DNA from: Nannochloropsis salina CCMP1776
Taxonomy: Eukaryota > Sar > Eustigmatophyceae > Eustigmatales > Monodopsidaceae
Direction: 5' to 3'
Length of the DNA: 64,000 bases
NCBI GenBank assembly: GCA_004565275.1
Contig: SDOX01000020.1
Location: 65,189-129,188 of the forward strand
Of the stretch, positions 12,045-24,400 are shown in pieces (position 1 is the first letter of the stretch; every line of letters begins with the position of its first letter). Below the pieces are notes generated by a model. The model worked only from the letters and a program-made list of their open reading frames with translations, was not told the DNA's origin and did not search any database. Position numbers and translations under genes: made by a program.

Positions 12045-12886
12045 AGGAGGACGTGGTGACGGTCGTGGAGAAGACACCGCGAGGCAAGTTCTCGAGACCA
12101 GCGGAGGCTGTGACCTCGATGCCGGCAATGGATAAGCTGAGGCTGGAATAGGATGGTGTGGAGGTGGAAGTGCATGTTGGCAGGATGTATGGGATAGAGG
12201 AGAGCAGGGCAGCGTCGTGCCGATCGTGACTAGGTGGCGTTACAATAGATAGCAACATGGCGACGTTGAACGATAAGAGCCATATTTTTTCTTCCAAATT
12301 TTGTCGCATTCGATTTGCTACGCTACTTCCCTAACGACTACTATAACTTTATCGAGGTCACATACACAGCTGACCACTACTATAGCCGCTTCAACCACAA
12401 TTCCCCTTTGCATTCATGAGGTACCTGAACACGCGGAGTGGGCAACAAGGGGCCAAAAGGCGATCAAACATCTTTCTGTGCAAACGACCCTCGGAATTCG
12501 AGCAGTCACGCCAGCCCTTGAGTATGCGTCGCTCTTTCTACCGCCGGGAAAGGGGAAGAGGTAAGTGCGACGCGGGCCGGCCTCTGCCCCCTCGTGTCGA
12601 ATGAGAACACGCTCGACGACACGCGCGACTATCACACCCTCGGTGCGCAAGGGGCCGATGCTGTTTCTGCCGCTACCCTGGGAGCCAGTCACACTCTGCC
12701 TTCCATGCCACTATTGCTGCTCAGAGACCTCTTACACCGTCGTTTATGCACAAAGTTCCCTCACCGACTTCACACAGCTCCACATCACACCGTGCGACGT
12801 GCTCGAATGCAAATAGAAACCAGACAACCCCCTCGCGCTGACCACGACACAGACTCCTTGGCGGGCCGTCGGGTGCCTCTCCCTTA
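12045..12886. other. convergent 3' spacer
   Basis: About 840 bp lies between the GlyRS stop (+) and the phosphodiesterase stop (-). Short frames on both strands show no motif. It is probably 3' UTRs and spacer. Confidence 0.45.
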
Positions 12887-14837
12887 TCACAGCTGTGCCC
12901 ATACCCTTTCAAAAGGGAGGAACGGCCTGTCGTGCGCGCCCTCTGCCTCGTCTCGCCCATCCATCCAGAGTCTCCCATAGGCAGTAGGACCCCCGTCAGC
13001 CTTCCTGCCACCTTTTCCATCCTCTCCTGTGGCCGACGAGGGGAACGGGTCCAGGACCTTCGAGCTCTCCGGAGCCTCCGCACAAGACCAACCCCCCTGC
13101 CCTCGCCCACCGCGCTTTGCCTCCCCCTTCTCGAGCGTCGTGGGTAGGGATTCCTGCACGTTCCTGACCCTCTCACTGTCCACCGCCTGGGTCCAGCCCC
13201 GTCGACGTCGGGGCAAGCGGGGCTTCAATACCGCTGTCGCAGACTCTTCCGCTTGCCGCGCCGCCAGCTGCAAATGCCAGACCGGGCCCTCCCTCGCCCC
13301 CTCCCCCAGCAAGGCTGGCAGCATTCCTCTGGTCTTTTCCTCCTCGTTGCATCGGGCCGTGGGATCCCGTGATCGACCTTCCAGGGCCCGGAGCAGGGGC
13401 CAGGCGTGGCGCAGCGCCTTGACAAGGCGCCGGCGCGGTTGATGGAGGGGGCCAGGATATGCGGCTGACATGACCCGAGACTCGCGATGCTGCGCCCTCG
13501 CACCCGCCATGTCTTGGCAGGATGCCCCTGGTACCCCCCGCGGGTCCTGCGCCCACGCGCCGTCCCCCCCCTCCTCGCAGGCGGGGCCTCGACCCGTTTC
13601 CTTCCCCTCCCGACCCTCCGCATCCTCTCCCACACCCTCGGCCTCGCCCGGCCCCGCCGTCCCCTCCCCCCCCTTCTTGGGTGCTGCTGCGTTTTGTGCG
13701 ACGCGCAGGGCCTCCTCTCCCTCCTGTCGCACTGCAACGAAGCGCTCGGGGAAGTCCGTGACCAGGGCGTCTACGCCGAGGTCCGCGTACCGGCGCATGG
13801 CACTGGGGGGAGTAAGGAAGGAAGGGAGGGAGGGAGGGAAGAGGAGTGGGAGATGGGCGAATGAAACGACCGTACAATTAGTTACCCGAACCCAGAACAC
13901 CTAGCCTGCCCTTTTCCGGCGCCGTCCCTGCCTCCAGGCCCCTCCCCGGCCTCGTCGACCTCCCCCACCTGGCATTGTTGACCGTCCAGACCATCACGCC
14001 GATGCCCCTCCGGTGAGCGTCCTCCAAAAAGGACGGCAGCACGCATCCGTCCCCGATGGAGCACCAGTGCACACCCAAGGCCGCGTACTCCTTGGCGAAG
14101 GAGATGGGCACCCCGTCCACGATGATGCAGGTCTGCAAGGCCGCGAGGGTGGCCGGGTAGGCGAGCCGGTGAGCGTTCACCTCGATCATGTCATACTGAT
14201 TGAAGCTCGCGACCAGAAGCCGCGAGGGCGCCCATCCTTTCTGGGCGATGGCCTCGTGCAAGAGGCGCATGAGCGGCGCGACGACCCTGTCCGTCTTGAT
14301 GTCCAGGTAGAGCGAGACGCCCGAGGCCCGCAGGTCGGCGAGCACCCGCGACAGGGGCTCCACCGCGGGATCGACACGCTTGATCTGGGCCAAAGCCAGG
14401 TTCTCGAGGAGGCGGCCGTCAGGAAGGTACCGGTCGTGGTGGACGATCACCTCTCCGCTCCGGTCTAAGCACACGTCCAGTTCGATCATGTCTGCGCCGA
14501 GGGCCACCGCCCGCTGGAAGGAGGCCAGCGAGTTCCCTTTCACGTGCCCGCTCGCCCCACGGTGGCCCACGCTCAGAGGACGGGGCACAAGGCGGGGCGG
14601 TGTTTGGAAAAGATGGGGATGCCCGCGGAATCGAGAGGGGTCATGGGTCCAGCCCGCGAGGTCGGTGTCCTCCCCCACGTCAGTGTCATCTTCGTCTCCA
14701 TCGGCCGAGGGCGGCTGTGGCGGGCCACAGACGTCGGATGCCGTTTCGAGTCGGAGGCGCGATGCATGCAGTTCCACGGTCAATCGTTTCGAGACGGGCT
14801 CCCAAATATTTTCGGCATGGAAACGAACCAGATGCCC
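12887..14837 (-). CDS. glycerophosphodiester phosphodiesterase domain protein (5' end incomplete)
   Basis: A predicted hydrolase of glycerophosphodiesters to glycerol-3-phosphate and an alcohol. The GDPD catalytic barrel is clear: GHRGASGH with the active-site His-Arg, ADMIELDV (metal-binding Glu and Asp), VIVHHD, then LYLDIKTD, and VWTVNN joined to AMRRYADLGVDALVTDFP. The join is exon 14837-13969 (ends AG) to exon 13802-12887 (starts T), phase 2. An acceptor at 14838 opens the first visible exon with no Met, reading GHLVRFHAENIWEPVSKRL, so at least one 5' exon was not found. This N-terminal piece may be the end of a CBM20-like domain as in GPCPD1; that is speculative. The C-terminal 280 residues are a low-complexity Gly/Glu/Arg-rich extension with no known domain. 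Confidence 0.85.
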
Positions 14838-14916
14838 CTAAGTTGAGGGATTCAGAGTGCGTTTGGTATGTACTCGTGCCCCCGATTTAAAGCCTTACAT
14901 TCGCCTGGGTTACCCC

Positions 14917-15442
14917 CTACAGGGATCTCAAATGCTTCTTCAAATAATCTTCGCAGAGAGACACGCGCATATCCATCCCAGAGGAAGATTCACCTCTTTT
15001 CTCATGCTTTCTCGGAAAAGATGATTCGTACTTAGAAGGAATATTCCGCATGGAAGCGTAATTTTCATAGATCCTGAAAGGCAAATTTTCATACAAAAAT
15101 TTACATGGCACGTTCAAGAACACTTTTTTACGCTGGGAGGCTATCTATCGTTCTAAATGTTGTCCTTACCTTGCTACAACATCGCAGGGCCAGGAGCGAG
15201 GACGTCGGCAAGAGCGAGTACAGCAAACCCATCAATTTGGGCGGCATCCAGTCCAATTTTCCAAGGGACTTCGATGGTTGCACGTTTTTCTCGAATTCAC
15301 AAATCATGGCACTGACGTTCACTGCACATTGCTCGTCCTGGACTTTGCCGGGTCCCATATTTGAAAAATCTGTGCCCCCCGGACCTTGGCTGGCAACTTT
15401 ATTCCGTGTTGACGCGCCCGCACCTCTTGTGGTATTGTCCAT
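14917..15442 (-). CDS. two-exon small protein, function unknown
   Basis: I do not recognise it. The ATG at 15442 starts MDNTTRGAGASTRNK. Exon 1 (15442-15170) ends in AAG with a GTAAGG donor, and exon 2 (15132-14917) starts RKKVFLNVPCKFLYENL and ends DYLKKHLRSL with a stop. Phase 0 matches, and the product would be 162 residues. It has a moderately hydrophobic patch near GLLYSLLPTSSLLAL and a Lys/Arg-rich C-terminal half. The implied intron is only 37 bp, which is very short, so the join is uncertain. I tested whether these were missing 5' exons of the neighbouring phosphodiesterase; the phases did not fit. Confidence 0.35.
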
Positions 15443-15891
15443 ATCGTTCTATCATCCTTTCGTCCTGTAGTGTCAAAATAAGGGGTAGGTATGAATGAGA
15501 CGCTCTGAGGATGGGTAAAATATGCCACTGGGCGGGGATTTGTCCACGCGAGTCGAGTGAGTTGAGGCGTCGTGCATGCATCGAGTTGAAGTACCGAGCG
15601 TACGTCACATAAACCCGAGGGCGAAGACAGACCAAAACCGGATTAAGAAGCTTCCCGACCAGCAAAGTGAGTTAAGAATGCAGCAGATACTATGAGATAT
15701 ATGATAGCCTTCGTTTTAGGCCCGATTCCGGGTACTGGCATTACTCGTGTGCATTGTGCACGCACGTCTTCAGCAAAGACTGAAGTCGCAGGAACCGGCT
15801 ACTCGAGCGAGAAAGAAATAACATCATTCGGACGAACGGAATCTATTCTTTCTTTCTCATGGCAATTTAAACACCAAAATGAGAAAGATCT
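15443..15891. other. spacer
   Basis: About 450 bp between the small unknown gene and the PRCC 3' end. No feature was seen beyond expected UTR and promoter. Confidence 0.4.
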
Positions 15892-17682
15892 TCACCACCC
15901 ATATTTGCCCTGGGTCTGAGCTTTACTTTGCATGCTGCGCGCCTTCCCTTCCAAGAGATCCGCCTCCCGCTCAGCTGCTTGCATTGCCAACGTATTAATC
16001 TGATGTCTTCTTTTGTGCGTTCGAGAAGCCTCTGTGGTCGTGACCGTTTCTCCAGTTTTTGTATCGTAAAAGGTGGCGGCAATTGAGACCTTCTCCTTCT
16101 TTTTGGGAGGGCCATACCGGTACGGATCCCAGCTTTCCTCCCGACGCGCCACCTCTACGACCTGTCCTCCGAGCTTGCTGACAGCGGACAGATTCCCTGC
16201 CGCCAACTCTCTCTGTAAGCGCTGTTTTTGCCTCCGAGAACCCTGCTCTGAAAGAGGTACTTCAAAATCGTCCTCCTGCGCATGAGGCTGCAGACAGGAA
16301 CCCGGACTCATATGCAGCTGGGGTTGTTGTGACGCCTCGGCGGCGTAGTAGGCCTCCCACTCTGCTTGGTGCGCCCTCATTGCGCGTTCATTCTCCTGTC
16401 CCTGCCAAGGCCCTCCATGTGAGGCGTAAGCTTGCGGCTCTCTCGACCCAACGGACTCACCAAGGCCCGAGGTCGCCGCGCCATGACCCATCGTCCCTGT
16501 CGAACCAGAAGCAGGGAGCTCAGACGACGCTGCCACACTGAGGCTAGTGGACGGCTGCCTTATCTCTGCTCCCACCGCAGCCGCCGGTGCTGTCGGCGCC
16601 GGGATGGCTAGGCCGCGCATTCCCTGAGAGATGGATATGCGGGGAAGAGCGGCGACTGTGGCGCCTGCCATGAGGGAGGAATGGAGAAGCCCGAGCCCTT
16701 CCTCTTCCTTCTCCTCCTCCTCCTCCTCCTCCTCCTCCTCCTCCTTCTCCTCCTCCGCCCCATCGCTCTCACTAGATGCTCCCTGGTCGCCCTCCTCCTC
16801 TTTTCTGTCCGACGCAGCCCCCATGCCAGCGACTGCATCCGCCTCCATATTCGTCCCCTTCTCTTTCTTCTTCTCCGCGGCCGAGTCACCACTCTTCTTT
16901 AACGCCTTCTCCATTGCCTTCTCCACTTTGGGCTTCGGAAGGAGAGCAAATAGCCCCGTAGCGCCGGCGGCCTGCCTCTTCGCGACGGCTTTGCTTTCTG
17001 CCACCTGTTCACGGATTCTGCGACGTCGTTCCAGCTCCTACACATGATGAGAATGAAAAAGACGAGGTTGTAGCGATCAGGGGTACCAGGGACTGGAGAG
17101 TATGGTGGCGAATTGCTACTCTACTGCGAGGGATTGGTCATCGTCGTTTCAATCTCTGTCCTCGCCCACGTTTGACAAAGATAGTGCACCATATACCCTA
17201 CGTAGCAGGACACGCTCCAATACTTCATTAGTCAAATATGCAAAGGGCCACACGGGACAGACCAGGAGCAACGCGATTGCATCCCTCTCGCCTCTCCTAC
17301 CTACCTCTTCATCGAGTTCCTTCCTCTCCACCTCATCCACATAGTCATTTTCGTCATCCTCGTCATCAGAGATGCCTGTCACTGGTCCCTCTTTCTGGCC
17401 TGTGCTCCTTCGCAAGGGCGCTGCCCTCATCAGAGCGGCCTGAATATGGGACGGGAGGATGGACACAGCCACCTTGACCTTTCTTTTCTTCCTCCTATGC
17501 TTTTCTCCCTGTCCAGAGTCAGCAATACTGATCGAGTCGGAGCCAGGCGCGTTCCCCGCCGTGGTTCCTGAGACCGACAAAGTAGTAGCAGGAGAGACAG
17601 GAGGGTCGGGCCGGGGTGCAGGAGGGGCAAAAGGACGGTCTTCATCCGAGTCACTTCCATAGTCCACGCCCAGCAAGGACAT
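15892..17682 (-). CDS. PRCC: PRCC-family protein (spliceosome-associated, proline-rich coiled-coil homologue)
   Basis: PRCC proteins are nuclear and associate with splicing factors. The ATG at 17682 begins MSLLGVDYGSDSDED, the short acidic start typical of the family. The exons are 17682-17305 and 17037-15892, phase 0, 507 residues. The middle is disordered, with a Glu run (about residues 215-235). The C-terminal PRCC domain is diagnostic: SRRQKQRLQRELAAGN, then ISIAATFYDTKTGE-like and ASRTHKRRHQINTLAMQAAE, ending in AQTQGKYGW. The start codon follows a CAG-like acceptor, so a 5' UTR intron is possible. It is divergent from the next gene with 250 bp between starts. Confidence 0.85.
16709..16758. 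repeat. TCC/GGA trinucleotide repeat in the PRCC exon
   Basis: A nearly perfect TCC run that encodes poly-Glu on the minus strand. Likely polymorphic in length. Confidence 0.8.
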
Positions 17683-17932
17683 ACCTGCTTTAACAAATTG
17701 TGCGCGCAGGATAAGAAAAATTTGAGATGAATGTAAAGAACGACGAGGCAGAATAGGGCGTCGACTCGCACAAAATGAGTCTCCCCACCTAGCTGGGAAT
17801 GCCGCTCAAAAGGAATCGATAAAATTGCCCTCGTCCCTCTTATGGTTACCGCCTGTCTCTCGTGTAATTTGACACAATTTTCATCGCATCGAATACCACC
17901 ACAGGATTCCTCGTTAGCCTTTGCCTGCGTGC
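17683..17932. promoter_or_regulatory. bidirectional promoter candidate (PRCC / coiled-coil unknown)
   Basis: 250 bp separates divergent start codons at 17682 (-) and 17933 (+). No TATA-like element was confirmed; the assignment is positional. Confidence 0.35.
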
Positions 17933-18818
17933 ATGGATCCACCAAGATCTTCAGACAGTGTACGTTCGAGTGTAAGCAATGCAACTTGCCTCCCCCTCCA
18001 GACACCCCACCCTGGCAAAGCTCTAGTCAGATTTTATCATGATCTTCCATGCGCTTATTTGTTCGCACTTCTATTTTCCCACCACAACTTTGAGACAGCA
18101 TTCCCTCAAGAGTCCTTTGCTCCTTGATCACAGAGCGCCCAAAGCTATCTCCCCCTCCGCCCCGCCGGCTCCCTCAGTCTCAGAGGACTCCCCACAACGC
18201 CTCTATCCTCCCATGCCAGAGCCTGACTCACCTTTCCTTTCCCCTTCCTCCCGCTTCTTGGCCGCCGACACGACGAGTGACGAAGCGCGTTGGGCGGGTG
18301 CACCGGCTCCGAGCTGGCGGACCGAGACGGCAGGGTCCCCGGCACACCGCCTCCAAAACGTCCCCTCTGCCCCCTCTGCGAGCGCAGGCAACACCCGCAG
18401 CCACCACCCCGCCATTTCTTCCTTGAGGCCGTCGTCTGAGTTCCTCGGCCAAGCGCAAGCGCTGGCTATGCGGCGCGTTACTGAGGAGAACTTACGCGCA
18501 GAAGAGGCATCTCGCCAAGGGTGGCAGCGCAACGTCCTGGACCATGCGACCCTGCGGGCGGCGGAGGCGGCCGCAGCCGCGAGACGATCTCGCCCGGGGC
18601 TGGAGGAGAGCGAAGGTCTGCAGGTGGATCCGTCCATGCACGACGGGGCGCCATGTTTGACGGAGCTATTGGAAGCTGGCAAGAAGAGGGAGGGAGGGAG
18701 CGAGGGAGGCCGGGACGGGGGGAAGGAGGGAGGGCACCATGACGGGTATAAAATGGCGGAGTATGACATCAAGGAAGGGTACCAAATCAGTGAGTACCGA
18801 AGTATATACGACTCGTGA
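17933..18818 (+). CDS. Ala/Arg-rich coiled-coil protein, function unknown
   Basis: I do not recognise it. The ATG at 17933 gives MDPPRSSDSVRSS up to a GTAAGC donor (17972). Exon 2 starts at 18099 (phase 0) and runs to the TGA at 18818, making 252 residues. The first third is Pro/Ser-rich and disordered. A helical stretch follows (about residues 130-180, SSEFLGQAQALAMRRVTEEN and onward, rich in Ala, Glu and Arg). A Gly/Glu-rich linker then leads to a Tyr-rich tail (YKMAEYDIKEGYQISEYRSIY). The first exon is short and inferred; an acceptor 12 bases downstream would also keep frame. Confidence 0.45.
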
Positions 18819-19215
18819 GGCATACAGGAAAGCATAGACTCTCGAGAAAGCAAGGATGACGGCGACGCAGAGGCTGTAAAATAAGGGGTACTGAAGCGTG
18901 CTTGCATGTATGTAGAAAAACAAGATCACGAGGGGAGCAAATTATGACAAAATGACGTTTTTTTGCTTTTCTGGCTTGCCAGCATCGCGATCGCTCTTTC
19001 ACACGCTGAGATAGTGAAGTCACGCCCAAACCTACTGCCGATGCTGTCTCCATCCTCCCGAGCGGCATGCCTCACAGCCTCCGTCCCTTCCATCCATTCA
19101 CATCCCTCTATACCCTCCTCTTTCGTACATATCTAGGCCCCGCGCGAGCCCTGGTCCTCGATGGAACAGCCACACATCACGCCCCCTTTCTCCCGCTCAT
19201 TTCCTTCTCTAGCCG
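18819..19215. other. convergent 3' spacer
   Basis: About 400 bp between stops of the coiled-coil gene (+) and the small zinc-binding gene (-). No other feature was seen. Confidence 0.4.
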
Positions 19216-19680
19216 CTAGGCAGCCAAGTTGGGGAAGCACTTCGCCAGCGTGTCCTTCGGGTGCTTGCCGGACGCGTGTGCCTCTAGCTCGGGCCGCTTC
19301 GCCGTGCACATGAAGGTCGCCTGTAGCGGGCACGGAGGGGGGCGACATCAGTGGAACGAGAAATTAAGCACTTAAGGGGTTTGAGAAATCTCGAGTCCCT
19401 TGGAGCCTCAGACGCAACATTGAACACGGCCCACTGACGACACAGGTTCTTTTTAAATGCGAGAGTCATCAGTCATACAATACGCCCCTATCTCCCATCC
19501 CCCCGGGGAGCCACAAATTTCCCGACCATTGCTGAACACCCAGCTTCTTACCCGACAGATCATGCACATTTGACTCATCATCTTCTCCTTCTCTTTCAGG
19601 ATGGACTTTGCCTCCGGGCCTTTGGCTTTGGCATTCCGCTCCCGCTTGGATGCAGACTTGGCCCCGTTGCCACCACCCAT
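19216..19680 (-). CDS. small zinc-binding protein, At2g23090/ZNF706-like
   Basis: A 77-residue protein made of two exons: 19680-19552 (MGGGNGAKSASKRERN to CMICR) and 19320-19216 (ATFMCTAKRPELEAHASGKH to CFPNLAA). The join is phase 0 with a GTAAGA donor. The N-terminal half resembles the 4F5/SERF-type basic region (Lys/Arg/Ala-rich, GKS-like start). The second half carries a C-x2-C pair and two His spaced by five residues, split by the intron, as in the zf-met2 family. Length and order match plant At2g23090. The biochemical role is not established in the family. The exon split hides the domain from single-frame searches. Confidence 0.85.
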
Positions 19681-21419
19681 GCTAGCTGCACAACCTAGGG
19701 ATATGTGGTAAAATGTGTGAAGGAATCTTCAATAGATTGTCACTCTCTGTAAAATGTGTTTACGGTCTTTTTACAAGTGTATAGTCGACGTTTTCAACCT
19801 CATACAAGGGACCAGCCGGCGGCTCAGCAGTCTACGATTGCAAAGCTTCTCTCAAAGATCTTGAATTAAAGTCTGACATACCTTAACATCCAGGCAGACC
19901 GCACGCCTTAGTACCGTCTCATAACGTAGACACAAAAAGGTCTCTAGAGGTGGACTTATTTGGCGCGCGGAGGGACAGAATTCGAAGTCGACAGAGTGTG
20001 CGGCCCGCCTTTCCTCCCTGCGCAGGCGCGGCGACTCGGGGGGCATCCACCTCCCAGGCCGGCGCGGCGGCAAACACGAAGCACGAGAAGGACGAAAATA
20101 CTACAAGAGATGCTTGCATCTGTACTTTTTCGTCGAGTACGGCAAGATCTATGCTATTCCCAGCCTTTTGCAAGACGTTGAGTCTTGACTTTTTTTCGAT
20201 GGAAAAAGTGCAAGCCTTTCAGCTTAGACCTGCCCACACGTCCAAGCCCTTTTCTGATCAGCAATAGCAGCACCACCCCTCAATCGTGCCTGCACGCGAT
20301 ATTATTATCCAAACATGCGGGAAAACACACCTACGAATCAATCTGTTAAAGTTGAATTCTGGACAGGGATCGCCAAGCAAACCGACCATCCATCCGGTCA
20401 TAGACAAGTCTCTCAACTGTATAAGTACAGATCTCAAGCCAATACTTCTCTTTCTTTATTGAGGGCTTGAGCTCAGTTCAAGAAGCCATTGTGTGTACCT
20501 TTTTATCCGGTAAAGATAAAAATACCTTCAAACAGCCTGTTGGTGTGCCTTCCCGCCTGGGAATAGTTCGTTGTTGGCGTTGCTATCGCAACTATATTTT
20601 CTTCACTTCGAAAGTTAAACGACAAATTCTCATCCTCCTAATTTGCCAATGACCGTTCCATGTTACCATCAATATATTTGGATTGATGCAAAGCATCAAA
20701 AAACCGGCAAGCACAACAAAAACGAAAATATCTTGCTTTCATGGCTACTGATCAGGCATGCCGGTAAAAAGGCTTTACGTAGCCGTCCTTTCCTCCATTG
20801 ATGCAGAATTTTCACATTTTGAGACTAAGTGAAGTGCGGTGCATACTTTAGGATTGAAGGTATTTTTCATATACTCGAGAGGATATTGTGTGAAAGAAAG
20901 TTTCATGGAAGAATTTGATAGGGAACAGGAGATGGGGAGCAGGGCAGGACGATATATTGAGACGTTCCGCTTCCGCTTCTGCCTTTATAGGCATCCAAAT
21001 CAGTGACCACACATAATTCTCAGCCGACATTGTAAAGTGATTTTTGAGACTCTGGCCTAGGAGCAAAATGGAGGGCTTCAGTCACGTGGTGGTCAAGATG
21101 CAGATATAAAAGGTAGACATTGTCCGCGCATGGGCCCCGCCTGCGCGCCATCCCCTTCGGGTCTCCCCCTAAGGTTATTGCGGCCTTGGCACGGCCGACA
21201 TAGGCCCACTCGAGGCGCACGTGGACAGACTCGCACCCAGACATGTCTTGTCTGAGCTGATGCGCGAACACGCTCGACATAGGCCGTGCAAACTTGGCCT
21301 CACATGCAACTTCTTCCTTTTTTTTTGTGGTTTTTCCGGTTCGCCAACTTATCCTAAAACTCGCCTACTGCGTCTAACAAAAATACTGCACTTAACACAA
21401 CAGACCATCAACAGGCGCG
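19681..21419. other. intergenic region, possible unresolved small gene near 19.9-20.2 kb (-)
   Basis: About 1.7 kb. On the minus strand an ATG at 20119 starts MQASLVVFSSFSCFVF followed by Ala-rich sequence, which looks like a short signal peptide. A separate open stretch ends with a GTATGT donor near 19880. I could not join these into a convincing gene. The remainder, 20200-21400, is A+T-rich with no motif and should contain the promoter of the condensin gene. Confidence 0.3.
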
Positions 21420-24400
21420 ATGACAATGGAGCAAGTGCGAAAGGAGCTCTTATCTTCGCTGTCTAAAAAGGTAGGAAGCGTCGGAAAAATTGCAAAGTGT
21501 TGTTTGCTCCGGGTGGCCGTCTCATTGTTGAGACTTCCTCATTGTACAGGACGACGCCTGGGCTCGGACGTTGCTCAACTTGGTGGCACGAAACGCGGCG
21601 AAAAATGATGATTTCGCATTGGAAGACTTTCTTCAGACAATGACGACCAAGGACCAATCCAAACTGTGGGAGGAAATCGCCTCACGCCTTAATCCCACCA
21701 TCGAGCTTGTGGCAGCCGAGGGTCAGGAGTGTGAAGAGCGCGATGGCGATGGAGGTCAGGACTTTGTCCACACCAGTCCCAAGGTCGGCAAGGACCAGGA
21801 AGAGGCATGGCACGCATTCCGGCTGCTTTCTGCAGTTGTAGCCACCGCCCAAGCCACCCTCCAAGTCTGTCCGCCCGCGAGCGCGAGCACCTCGACGTCC
21901 TCCTCGGCTGACTCGGCCACGCCGGAGGGGCTGCTGCAGGTGATGGTGGCGCTGCACGACGTGCTTTTCCAGCTGAGCGGTGTCGACGGCGAGGCCTTGC
22001 AAGGTGCCATTGTGCGGGTATGCGAGCAGTGGTGGAAGCAGGAGAGGGGCGGGGCCGAATTCCTGGTGGCTCAAACCGTGCCTTATCTGGTGGCGCGCTC
22101 TCTGGAGGAGGACGCGCGGGAGGCGTTGGTGAAGCGTGTATACGCCTTGCGAGGGGCCCTTCTGCTCTTGGACTACGAGGAGGAGGCTACAGGGCCCTTC
22201 AGAGAGCTGCTCCTCCAGTGCTTCCTCAAGCCCACCTACCTGAAGAGCGCGGACGGCCGCCGGCTCCTCACCTTCCTCTTCGGCCTCCACCCCTCCCTGG
22301 TGGTGGACATCCACGAGACGGTCAAGAGCCAGCTCCCCTACGCCAAGAAGAAGCTGGTGCAGGCCTACGGCGACGTCTACTTCCGGGCCTGGCGGGCGGC
22401 CGAGGGCCCCTACCTGGAAGCCATCGAGACGGGCTGCGTCCAGGACCTGATGCACGCCGCCGTGCACTGTGCCAGCCCCTCCCTCTACGCCACCCTTCGC
22501 CTCCTCCTTCAGTCCTTTCACGCCAACAAGCGCCTGCGGGAAGTGGATGCGATGCTCCTCCGCCTCTACGACCCCATCCTCTGGCGCTCTCTCAGGGTCG
22601 CCTCGCCCACCGTTAGGGCGCAGGCCACTAGCCTCCTCGTCGACGCCTTCCCCCTCCAGGACCCGGACATGGGCACCATCGAGGCCGCCGCCCTCCTCCA
22701 GAGGCAGCTGGATGTGCTCCAGTCCCTCCTCCTCGACCCCGCCCCCCACGTCCGGGTCACCGCCGTGGCCGGCGTCTGCCGCATCCTCAGCCTCTTCTGG
22801 GAGGCCATCCCCCTCCAGGTGACCAAGGCCTACGTGACCCGGCTCGTCGGGTCCCTGGCCTTCGACGCCTCCTCCGCTCTGGTCCGCCTCTCCGTGGTGG
22901 AGGGTCTCCAGCAGCTCCTGGAGCAGCCCCTGGCGCACCCCGTGCTCAAGAGCGCCCTCCCCCTCACCGCGCCCCTCCTCCAGGACAAGACCCCCCGCGT
23001 ACGTGCCGCTTTCGTCGGGCTCTTGCAGAAAGTCAAGTCCGTCCGGGACATCAAGTTCTACGAGGTGGTCCCGGTCGAGCACCTCCTCGCGCGCTTCGCC
23101 ACAGACGCGGCCAAGCCCGGCTGCAGGACCCTCTCCGCCCGCATGACCGGCCTGCTCCTGAACTCCTACTTTCCCCAGGGCGCGGGGGTCACGGGCAGCA
23201 AGCAAGTCTCCCGGTGCCTGACCTTTCTCTCGCAGAGTAAGCCTGCGGCCCTGGCCTTTTACGGACGGCTGCGGGAGCACGTGGGGCTGGGGCCGGTGAC
23301 GCGACTGACGGCCATGCTCCTCAAATGCGTGCTGGGCGCGATCGCTGACCAGCAGAACGACAAGGAGGGCGGGGGGGAGGGCGGGGCCCAGGCAGGGAAG
23401 GCGGCGATAGCGGGAGAGAAGGGCAAGGCCAAAGGGAAGGGGAAGACGGCCCGGCCGGAGCGAAAACGAGGCCGGCAGCCGCCCGCCCCAGTGGACGAGG
23501 TGGAGGAGGAGGAGGGTGTCGGGGAGGGGGAGGACGCGGGGCAGGGGCAGAAGAAACGGATGAGCGAGGTGGACGAGGCCACGCTTTCAGGCATGCTGGA
23601 GGTGGTCGCCGTCCTGTGGGCGAGCGTCAGCCCCGAGCTTGCCCTGCCCGTGAATGAGGCGGCCGCCGACCTTTTGCGACACACCCTGGCAAGCGAGGAC
23701 ATGAGCGCGCTCTACGACAAGCTCGCAGATCCCACCGCCCTCCTCCAGCTCGCGGCCTTGTGTCCCGAGATCTTCGCTGCTGCGTTGGGGGGGCCCATGA
23801 CCAAGGACTTGAAGGAAGGGACCGGCAGGGAGGCGGACTCACGGGTGGGGCCCATTGCCGCTCTGCTCTGTGTGTGGGGCAGAAGCGCGGAGGTGATCGA
23901 GATGATTGTCAAAGGATTGAGTGCCCTGGACGGGTGCGAAGGCAGGGGCCAGGACGTGGAGGGCTTTACTCCGGCAACGGCGATGGAGACGGCCGGGAAG
24001 CGGAAGCGAGGGGGGGGGGCGTCGGGGAAACGCAAGGGTAAAGGGGAGACAGGGGGGGTGCAACTGTCCGAGGTAGGGCCTGTAAGCGCGGCCCGCGCAT
24101 TGGCCATGCTCTCCCACATTCTCAGTGGGCAGAGCGATGCAGCTCTGAAGGCGCGAGAGCGAGTCGTGGAAATGGAGCGCGCGGCGTTGGAAGCGGACAT
24201 GGCGGGCCAAGGCAGCCTCTTGCAGGCCCTGGGGGCGACAAAGGGCTCGTTGCAGGGACGGATACGCGGGGAGGTGAAATTGGATGAGGTTGGGCATGAA
24301 AAGCGGACCCTAATGGTGGGTGCCCTGGAGCTCTTCTTCCGCCTACAGCTGCACGTGCATGGACAGGCGGCCCTGGCCACGGCGCAGGCAACGGGTACCC

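Noticed and set aside
10761-12128. Minus-strand frame of 455 codons over GlyRS
   Set aside because: Antisense shadow of the last GlyRS exon, with no domain match.
14838-15442. The small two-exon unknown as 5' exons of the GDPD gene
   Set aside because: The possible donor after LKKHLRS is phase 2, while the GDPD exon needs phase 0, and no alternative donor fits.
21682-23280. Long minus-strand frame of 532 codons inside NCAPG2
   Set aside because: It is antisense to a well-matched HEAT protein and owes its length to G+C-rich third positions.
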